Positions 1-4,947 of a DNA stretch of 5,070 nt are shown here, piece after piece. The DNA comes from Blastococcus sp. (lineage in GTDB: Bacteria > Actinomycetota > Actinomycetes > Mycobacteriales > Geodermatophilaceae), in contig JAOPUS010000228.1 of the NCBI GenBank assembly GCA_025963345.1, forward strand, positions 1 to 5,070, in the 5' to 3' direction. Position 1 is the stretch's first letter, and each line of letters begins with the position of its first letter. The translations under genes were made by a program, and so were the position numbers. Under the pieces are notes generated by a model that worked only from the letters and a program-made list of their open reading frames with translations, searched no databases and had not been told where the DNA came from.

Positions 1-1404
1 CGGTACGTCGGCAACTCCCGGCACATCGAGGTCCAGGTGCTCGGCGATGCCCACGGCAACCTCATCCACCTCGGCGAGCGCGAGTGCAGCCTGCAGCGTC
101 GCCACCAGAAGGTGATCGAGGAGGCACCGTCCCCGCTGCTGGACACCGCCTCCCGCGCGTCCATGGGCCGCGCGGCGGTCGACGCCGCCAAAGCGGTGGG
201 CTACACCGGCGCCGGCACCGTCGAGTTCATCGTCGACGCCGACCGCCCCCGCGACTTCTTCTTCCTCGAGATGAACACCCGGCTGCAGGTCGAGCACCCG
301 GTCACCGAGTGCATCACCGGGCTGGACCTGGTCGAGCAGCAGATCCGGATCGCGGCGGGGGAGCGGCTGCCGCTGGACCAGAGCGACATCTCCCTCGACG
401 GGCACGCCATCGAGGCGCGGCTCTACGCCGAGGACCCCGCCCGCGGTTTCCTTCCGCAGGCGGGCACGGTGCTCGGCCTGGTCGAGCCGACCGGCCCCGG
501 CATCCGGGTGGACAGCTCGCTCGCCGTGGGCACCGTCGTCGGCACCGACTACGACCCGATGCTGGCGAAGGTCATCGCCTGGGCGCCCACGCGCGAGACC
601 GCCCGCGCCCGCCTGGTCGGCGCGCTCGGACACACCGCCGTCCTCGGGGTCACGACCAACGCGGCGTTCCTCCGGGCGCTGCTGAACGACCCCGACGTCG
701 TCGCCGGGAAGCTCGACACCGGACTCATCGAGCGGCGAGGCGACGAGCTGACCGCGCCCGAGCCCCCACCCCCGCACGTGTACGCCGCCGCGGCGCTGGC
801 GCTGCTCATCGAGTCCGAGCCCGCCGGCCCCGTCGTCGACCGGTGGGACGTCCCCGACGGCTGGCGGCTCGGTGAGCCGGCGTGGACGGTCCGGCGGCTG
901 CAGGTCTCGGGCGGCGAACCCGTGGAGGTCCGGCTGCGCGGGCGGTCGGAGGCGGCGGAGGCCCGCGTGGGGGACGGCGAGGCGGTGCCCGCCCGCGCCT
1001 TCCGGGACGCCGGTCGGCTGACCGTGACCCTCGACGGGCTCACCATGTCCTACACGGTCCAGCACGAGGCCGGCACGGTCTGGCTCGCTGCCGACGGCCG
1101 GGTGGCGGCGCTGCGCGAGCACGAGCGGCTGACCGCGCACGCCGAGGGATCGGGCGCCGACGGCGCGGTCACCTCCCCCATGCCCGGAACGGTGACCGTC
1201 GTGCAGGCAGCGGTCGGCGACGAGGTGACGGCGGGGACCCCGCTGCTCGTCGTCGAGGCGATGAAGATGGAGCACGTGCTGACCGCCCCCGTCGCGGGGA
1301 CGGTCACCGAGCTCGGCGTGACGGCCGGCCAGACGGTCGCGCTGGACGAGCGGGTGGCCGTGGTGACCCCACCGGCGTCCGCTCCTGAGCAGCAGGAGAA
1401 CTGA
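1..1404 (+). CDS. Acyl-CoA carboxylase alpha subunit (biotin carboxylase + biotin carrier), 5'-truncated
   Basis: This subunit carboxylates a covalently bound biotin using ATP and bicarbonate; a separate beta subunit then transfers the carboxyl group to an acyl-CoA. The open frame runs from base 1, so the start lies outside the window; 467 residues are present. Aligning motifs to E. coli AccC suggests about 200 N-terminal residues are missing, giving a full length near 670, usual for the family. Visible motifs, in fragment numbering: GERECSLQRRHQKVIEEAP at 25-43, with C29 and K37 matching AccC Cys230 and Lys238; EMNTRLQVEHP at 90-100, with E90, N92, R94 and E98 as active-site residues; EARLYAEDP from 138, with R140 matching Arg338. 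A linker domain follows (about 230-390), then a biotinyl domain (about 391-457) with EAMKMEH and the biotin-accepting K422. The one-base overlap with an acyl-CoA dehydrogenase gene resembles M. tuberculosis accA1-fadE19, where AccA1-AccD1 is a methylcrotonoyl-CoA carboxylase. Substrate here (methylcrotonoyl-, propionyl- or acetyl-CoA) is inferred, because the beta subunit usually decides it. Confidence 0.95.
   Translation, partial: RYVGNSRHIEVQVLGDAHGNLIHLGERECSLQRRHQKVIEEAPSPLLDTASRASMGRAAVDAAKAVGYTGAGTVEFIVDADRPRDFFFLEMNTRLQVEHPVTECITGLDLVEQQIRIAAGERLPLDQSDISLDGHAIEARLYAEDPARGFLPQAGTVLGLVEPTGPGIRVDSSLAVGTVVGTDYDPMLAKVIAWAPTRETARARLVGALGHTAVLGVTTNAAFLRALLNDPDVVAGKLDTGLIERRGDELTAPEPPPPHVYAAAALALLIESEPAGPVVDRWDVPDGWRLGEPAWTVRRLQVSGGEPVEVRLRGRSEAAEARVGDGEAVPARAFRDAGRLTVTLDGLTMSYTVQHEAGTVWLAADGRVAALREHERLTAHAEGSGADGAVTSPMPGTVTVVQAAVGDEVTAGTPLLVVEAMKMEHVLTAPVAGTVTELGVTAGQTVALDERVAVVTPPASAPEQQEN
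1394..1398 (+). promoter_or_regulatory. Ribosome binding site of the acyl-CoA dehydrogenase gene
   Basis: AGGAG lies inside the last codons of the carboxylase gene, five bases before the ATG at 1404. Together with the TGATG stop/start overlap it fixes that start and points to translational coupling. Confidence 0.75.
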
Positions 1405-2558
1405 TGTTGGACTACCGGCTCGACGTCGAGACCGAGGCCCTGCGGAAGACCGTCCGGGAGTTCGCCCTCGAGGTCATCGCGCCGCAGATCGGCGAGTTCT
1501 ACGAGCGGGACGAGTTCCCGACCCAGATCGTCCGGCGGATGGCGGAGCTGGGGCTGTTCGGGCTGCCCTTCCCCGAGGAGTACGGCGGCTCCGGCGGTGA
1601 TTACTTCACCCTGTGCGTGGCGCTCGAGGAACTGGCCCGGGTGGACAGCTCGATGGCGATCACGCTGGAGGCCGGGGTGTCGCTCGGTGCGATGCCGATC
1701 TACCGGTTCGGCACGGAGGAGCAGAAGCGGGAGTGGCTGCCGCGGCTGTGTTCCGGGGAGGCGCTGGGCGCCTTCGGGCTGACCGAGCCCGGTGGCGGTT
1801 CGGACGCCGGGGCCACGAAGACCACCGCGCGGCTGGAGGACGGCCACTGGGTGATCAACGGGTCGAAGGCGTTCATCACCAACGCCGGCACCGACCTCAC
1901 CGAGCTGGTCACCGTCACGGCGGTGACCGGGACGCGGCCGGACGGCGGCAAGGAGATCTCCGCGATCATCGTCCCCTCCGGGACGCCGGGGTTCGCCGTC
2001 GGCCAGCGGTACTCGAAGGTCGGGTGGAACGCCTCGGACACCCGCGAGCTGTCGTTCACCGACGTCCGGGTGCCGGAGGAGAACCTGGTCGGGGAGCGGG
2101 GCCGGGGCTATGCGCAGTTCCTCTCCATCCTCGACGAGGGGCGGGTGGCCATCGCGGCGCTCTCGGTCGGGCTGGCTCAGGGCTGCGTGGACGAGTCGGT
2201 GAAGTACGCGGCGCAGCGGGAGGCGTTCGGCCAGCCGATCGGCCGCAACCAGGCCATCGCGTTCATGATCGCCGACATGGAGGTGCGCGCCTCCACGGCG
2301 CGACTGTCGTACTACCGGGCGGCGGAGAAGATGCTGCGCGGCGAGCCGTTCAAGCGGGAGGCGTCGATCGCCAAGCTGTACAGCTCGGAGATGGCGATGG
2401 AGAACGCCCGCTACGCCACCCAGGTGCACGGCGGGTACGGGTTCATGAACGAGTTCCCGGTCGGCCGCTTCTACCGCGACGCGAAGATCCTCGAGATCGG
2501 TGAGGGCACCAGCGAGGTGCAGCGGATGCTGATCGCCCGCGACCTCGGCGTGGGCTGA
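1404..2558 (+). CDS. Acyl-CoA dehydrogenase (FadE19-like)
   Basis: A complete 384-residue FAD-dependent acyl-CoA dehydrogenase, the normal length for the family. It oxidises an acyl-CoA to the trans-2-enoyl-CoA and passes electrons to electron-transfer flavoprotein in the cytoplasm. The family motif TEPGGGSD is at 127-134 in the middle beta domain. The C-terminal signature begins at Q340 (QVHGGYGFMNEFPVGR) and is followed by EIGEGTSEVQR. E367 in EGTSE sits at the canonical catalytic-base position (human MCAD Glu376). The position used as base in human isovaleryl-CoA dehydrogenase (Glu254) appears to be G246, within LDEGRVAIAALSVG, so the active-site layout is like SCAD/MCAD. The ATG at 1404 is supported by AGGAG five bases upstream and by the one-base overlap with the carboxylase stop. 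Context suggests branched-chain amino acid (leucine, isoleucine or valine) catabolism. The exact acyl chain cannot be read from sequence. Confidence 0.95.
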   Translation: MLDYRLDVETEALRKTVREFALEVIAPQIGEFYERDEFPTQIVRRMAELGLFGLPFPEEYGGSGGDYFTLCVALEELARVDSSMAITLEAGVSLGAMPIYRFGTEEQKREWLPRLCSGEALGAFGLTEPGGGSDAGATKTTARLEDGHWVINGSKAFITNAGTDLTELVTVTAVTGTRPDGGKEISAIIVPSGTPGFAVGQRYSKVGWNASDTRELSFTDVRVPEENLVGERGRGYAQFLSILDEGRVAIAALSVGLAQGCVDESVKYAAQREAFGQPIGRNQAIAFMIADMEVRASTARLSYYRAAEKMLRGEPFKREASIAKLYSSEMAMENARYATQVHGGYGFMNEFPVGRFYRDAKILEIGEGTSEVQRMLIARDLGVG

Positions 2559-2566
2559 GCGCATGC

Positions 2567-2610
2567 GCAGATGTCGACGTCTCGGCATTCCCTGAGACGT
2601 CGACATCTGC
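2567..2610. terminator. Perfect 17-bp inverted repeat, probable terminator of the carboxylase-dehydrogenase operon
   Basis: The arms GCAGATGTCGACGTCTC (2567-2583) and GAGACGTCGACATCTGC (2594-2610) are exact reverse complements around a 10-base loop (2584-2593). The hairpin begins eight bases after the acyl-CoA dehydrogenase stop, where a terminator is expected. There is no T-tract on either side, so it would be a tail-less actinobacterial-type terminator. Its arms are less GC-rich than the surroundings and each contains the palindrome GTCGAC. A dispersed REP-like repeat or a paired protein-binding site is therefore also possible. Confidence 0.6.
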
Positions 2611-2712
2611 CGACTCACCACGTCGACGCGGAAACGGAAACACGCAGGTCAGCTAGGCGATTCGCGTCTGCGCTGGTGGGGTGACCGGGGTGCGTGGGGA
2701 CACTGAGAAACC

Positions 2713-2736
2713 GGAACAAGATCGTCCCGGCGCGTT
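2713..2736 (+). promoter_or_regulatory. Candidate ECF-sigma promoter for the surface-protein gene
   Basis: GGAAC (2713-2717), a 15-base spacer and CGTT (2733-2736) match the general -35/-10 pattern of actinobacterial ECF sigma factors of the SigE/SigH type. Transcription would start roughly at 2742-2746, leaving a leader of about 80 bases before the ATG at 2827. Short motifs like this occur by chance in GC-rich DNA, so the call rests on position plus spacing. I see no convincing housekeeping -10 (TANNNT) with a good -35 in the rest of 2611-2816. Confidence 0.35.
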
Positions 2737-2816
2737 CGTCGGCTGTGGGGAGAGGGCAGCGGCCGGTCAGGACACAGTCCGCTCCGGCTCTCGACGACGG
2801 TCGCCGGGAGACCGCT

Positions 2817-2820
2817 GGAG
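2817..2820 (+). promoter_or_regulatory. Ribosome binding site deciding the surface-protein start
   Basis: GGAG lies six bases before the ATG at 2827 but only three before the adjacent in-frame GTG at 2824. The spacing therefore favours ATG 2827. A second GGAG at 2807-2810 forms an 8-base direct repeat (GGAGACCG) with it, but is too far from the start to be the main site. Confidence 0.5.
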
Positions 2821-2826
2821 ACCGTG

Positions 2827-4299
2827 ATGCTCGCCCCGCCTCGTCCCACCACCCGTGGCCCCGTGCTCCGCAGGAGGGGGCTCGCCCGCGGCTCCCTGGT
2901 CGGCATCGGACTGCTCGCGCTCACCGCGTCGGGCATGCCGGTCGCCCTCGCCGACGACGAGGCGCTCGACCCCGCCGCTCCCGGTCCCGAGGCCGACCTC
3001 GACGGCGTCAGCGAGTCGGCACCGGAGGTGCTCGACGCAGACGTGACGGACGACGCCGCACGACCCGCCGCCTCCATCGAGGGCTTCTTCGGCAGCGGGA
3101 AGACCGTGGGCTTCCAGGTCGGCTACGACGGGGCCACCGCCCCGTCCGGCCTGGACCTGTCGGGTGCGGTGTTCACGCTGACCGGCGCCGGCGGGACCTA
3201 CACCTGCACGACCGAGACCGACGGCGACTGCGCCGTGACGGCCCAGCTCGACCCGTGGGTACTCGGGTGGGTCGGGTCGCAGTGGAGCAGCCCTTCGCAC
3301 GCGGTCGTGCCGCCAGGTGACTACACGGTCACGCAGACCGGGCACGCGGTCGGCCTCGCGCCCGCCGCCGGCAGCGGGGACATCCATCTGTGCAACATGT
3401 ACGAGGGCTGCTCGAACGACCCGTTCGAACCCGTCATCAACGACTCCGTCCTCCGATCCCCCGTGGTGACGTCGGTCAAGGACTCGATGACCGGTACGCC
3501 AATCGAGGGCGCGATCTACACGCTTACCGGGCCCGGCTTCGAATACACGCCCAACGCTGAGGACGAAGGCTCCGGCGACGAGGGCTCCGAGGACGAGGGC
3601 TCCGGCGACGAGGGCTCCGGCGACGAGGGCGACCAGCTCCTCGAGGCCGAGCGGATGTCAGAAGAGGACATCGTGGACGAGGACGTGACCGATCTCGAGT
3701 CCCCGCTGCTGCAGGAGGTCCGGGCGACCAGCGACGCCGACGGCGTCCTGACCTTCACCGGCTGGTTCCTTCCCGGCACCGAGTACATGCTGGCCCCCGT
3801 CAACACCGTGGACGGGTACCTGGCCGACACCGAGACGACCGGCATCGAGATCGCGCCGTCGACCGGCGAGCTGCCGGCATCGCTCGCTCCGCGGCTTCTC
3901 ACCCCGATCGTGATCCCCGCACCGGTGGACCCGGGCGGCAGCACCCCGGCCGTGACGCCCGTGCCGGTTCCCGCACCCGTGGCGGCTCCGGCCGGCGCCG
4001 GCGCCGGCGCACTGGCCGTCGGCCGTTCGGGGCGGGTGGCTGCTCCGGCTCAGGCTGTGCCGGCCGAGCCGGTCGCAGCGGAGCCGTCCGCCCCCTCGGC
4101 GACGGGGACCTTCGACCGGTCCGGTGCCGCGGAGCCCACGGCCGCGCCGCTGGCCGGCAGGGCCGTGACGCCTGAGCTGACCACGGTCAGCAGCAACCTG
4201 CCCGACAAGGGGCTGGCCCTGGCGCTGGGCGGGTTGTTCCTGCTCGTGATCCTCGTCGGCATCGGGCTGGTCCGGCGTCATGCCCGCCGCAGGGCCTGA
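2827..4299 (+). CDS. Secreted surface protein with SpaA/Cna-B-like domains, acidic repeat and sortase-like C-terminus
   Basis: Numbering is from ATG 2827 (490 residues); GTG 2824 would add one. An Arg-rich N-terminus (R6-R21), a hydrophobic core (about 23-36) and ALA|DD give a Sec signal peptide cut after residue 42. Residues 43-82 are acidic and probably disordered. Residues about 83-190 form a first prealbumin-like region (GAVFTLTG at 113; PPGDYTVTQT at 162-171) with four cysteines, C127, C135, C189 and C195. A second region (about 213-343) has IEGAIYTLTG at 226-235 and SDADGVLTFTGW at 302-313, the usual SpaA/Cna-B pattern. It is interrupted at 245-297 by an acidic insert with five EDEGS/GDEGS units. 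A Pro/Ala/Val-rich stalk (about 350-455) leads to LPDKG (458-462), a 20-residue hydrophobic helix (463-482) and RRHARRRA. This resembles a cell-wall sorting signal, with Lys where LPxTG has Thr. Likely role: adhesin or cell-surface structural protein; no enzymatic motif seen. The precise function is unknown. Confidence 0.85.
   Translation: MLAPPRPTTRGPVLRRRGLARGSLVGIGLLALTASGMPVALADDEALDPAAPGPEADLDGVSESAPEVLDADVTDDAARPAASIEGFFGSGKTVGFQVGYDGATAPSGLDLSGAVFTLTGAGGTYTCTTETDGDCAVTAQLDPWVLGWVGSQWSSPSHAVVPPGDYTVTQTGHAVGLAPAAGSGDIHLCNMYEGCSNDPFEPVINDSVLRSPVVTSVKDSMTGTPIEGAIYTLTGPGFEYTPNAEDEGSGDEGSEDEGSGDEGSGDEGDQLLEAERMSEEDIVDEDVTDLESPLLQEVRATSDADGVLTFTGWFLPGTEYMLAPVNTVDGYLADTETTGIEIAPSTGELPASLAPRLLTPIVIPAPVDPGGSTPAVTPVPVPAPVAAPAGAGAGALAVGRSGRVAAPAQAVPAEPVAAEPSAPSATGTFDRSGAAEPTAAPLAGRAVTPELTTVSSNLPDKGLALALGGLFLLVILVGIGLVRRHARRRA
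3559..3630 (+). repeat. Tandem 15-bp repeat encoding acidic EDEGS/GDEGS pentapeptides
   Basis: There are four full 15-base units starting at 3559, 3574, 3589 and 3604, and a fifth 12-base unit at 3619-3630. They encode EDEGS, GDEGS, EDEGS, GDEGS and GDEG. The core GACGAGGGCTCC is almost identical between units; only the first unit uses GAA for Glu. Such in-frame repeats can gain or lose units by slippage without breaking the frame. The encoded stretch is hydrophilic, highly acidic and presumably flexible. It lies within the second SpaA-like region of the surface protein. Confidence 0.9.
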
Positions 4300-4930
4300 C
4301 CTCCTGCTGGACCCGTGGTGGGCCCGGCTCCCCGAACCCGGGGAGCCGGGCACACCACCTAGGCACACGTTCGTCGCCGTCCTGTCCGCGGAGTTCCCCG
4401 CGCACACCGTCGTGCATCTGCCGGGCGGCCGGCGCCCGACGGACTGGAAGGTCGCGGTCCAAGCCGATGTCGACGGCACGCGGATCCACCGCGTGGAGGT
4501 CGCGCTGGCCGGCGCGCCTTTGCTCTGGTACGTCGAGCTGCCGGAACCCGGAGCACGGCCGGCGGCGTCGACCCTCGTGGCCTTCTCCGACGTGCGGTTC
4601 GCCGAAGGGACGGTGGTCACCGCCGACCGGGCGCGCCGCGCGGGCGTGGACGGTGCCCGCCAGGTGGGGGCGCTGCGCTGGTGGCCGGGCAGCGGGCTGG
4701 TCCACCAGATCTACGTGGCACCCGAGCACCGGCGCCGAGGGGTCGGCAACAAGCTCGCTCGTGCGGCCTTCGGTATCCAGGCGGTTCGCGGACTGCCGCC
4801 ACTGCACGGTGACGGACGTCGGACCGAGCTCGGCGAGGAGTGGCGCAACGGCCTGCCCGCCGCGATCACCGCGCGGATGGCGCCGCTGTCGGAGGTCATG
4901 CCCGCGATGACGCCGCCGCTCACCGCCTGA
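4280..4930 (+). CDS. GNAT-family acetyltransferase-like protein
   Basis: A 216-residue cytoplasmic protein with no signal peptide or membrane segment. Residues 143-159 (QIYVAPEHRRRGVGNKL) match GNAT motif A: a beta strand, then the acetyl-CoA pyrophosphate-binding loop R/Q-x-x-G-x-G (R151, G154, G156), then a helix. The rest is less typical. Residues 1-120 show no motif I recognise (LPEPG occurs twice, at about 17 and 89). After motif A the usual GF-containing motif B is replaced by PPLHGDGRRTELGEEW and a Pro/Met-rich tail. The substrate is unknown; small molecule or protein are both possible. The ATG lies inside the upstream gene, overlapping it by 20 bases, with no clear Shine-Dalgarno sequence, so translation probably depends on ribosomes finishing the surface-protein gene. 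The next plausible in-frame start is a GTG near 4411. Codon bias supports this frame from 4280. GNAT assignment is moderately sure; being a real gene is very likely. Confidence 0.72.
   Translation: MPAAGPDLLLDPWWARLPEPGEPGTPPRHTFVAVLSAEFPAHTVVHLPGGRRPTDWKVAVQADVDGTRIHRVEVALAGAPLLWYVELPEPGARPAASTLVAFSDVRFAEGTVVTADRARRAGVDGARQVGALRWWPGSGLVHQIYVAPEHRRRGVGNKLARAAFGIQAVRGLPPLHGDGRRTELGEEWRNGLPAAITARMAPLSEVMPAMTPPLTA
4322..4351. other. Perfect 12-bp hairpin inside the start of the GNAT-like gene
   Basis: GCCCGGCTCCCC (4322-4333) and GGGGAGCCGGGC (4340-4351) are exact reverse complements around a 6-base loop, GAACCC. It begins 22 bases after the surface-protein stop at 4299. It could attenuate transcription or translation between the two coupled genes, or be a by-product of the codons for a Pro/Gly/Glu-rich stretch. 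No T-tract follows. Confidence 0.45.
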
Positions 4931-4947
4931 CCGCGATCAGGCGGTGA
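4920..4947. terminator. Bidirectional hairpin between convergent genes
   Basis: TCACCGCCTGA (4920-4930) and TCAGGCGGTGA (4937-4947) are exact reverse complements with a 6-base loop, CCGCGA. The stem contains the stop codons of both converging genes, each ending in Thr-Ala-stop. Position and symmetry suggest termination from both sides. There is no T-tract. Confidence 0.6.

Noticed and set aside
84..875. Plus-strand alternative frames inside the carboxylase gene
   Set aside because: Arg/Gly/Pro-rich translation typical of an out-of-frame read of GC-rich coding DNA; the biotin carboxylase frame explains the region.
1050..2621. Long open frame (523 codons) on the minus strand opposite the acyl-CoA dehydrogenase
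   Set aside because: It is antisense to a gene with full family signatures, has Arg/Pro/His-rich low-information composition and no recognisable motif. Long antisense frames are normal in DNA of this GC content.
2636..2665. Second promoter candidate around GGAAAC / TAGGCG
   Set aside because: The boxes do not fit a known -35/-10 pair with normal spacing; kept out as chance similarity.
2559..2826. Small RNA, riboswitch or tRNA in the intergenic region
   Set aside because: Apart from the long hairpin I see no cloverleaf, conserved riboswitch core or second strong stem; nothing supports an RNA gene.
2827..2880. Twin-arginine (Tat) signal in the surface protein
   Set aside because: RRRGLARG lacks the S/T-R-R-x-F-L-K pattern, so an ordinary Sec signal peptide with a basic N-region is the simpler reading.
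3991..4010. GGCGCC-type tandem hexamers
   Set aside because: Only about three units, encoding an Ala-Gly run in the Pro/Ala-rich stalk; ordinary low complexity rather than a functional repeat.
3658..4620. Minus-strand open frame of 320 codons across the surface-protein and GNAT-like genes
   Set aside because: It covers two better supported genes, has shadow-like Arg/Gly/Ser composition and no conserved motif.
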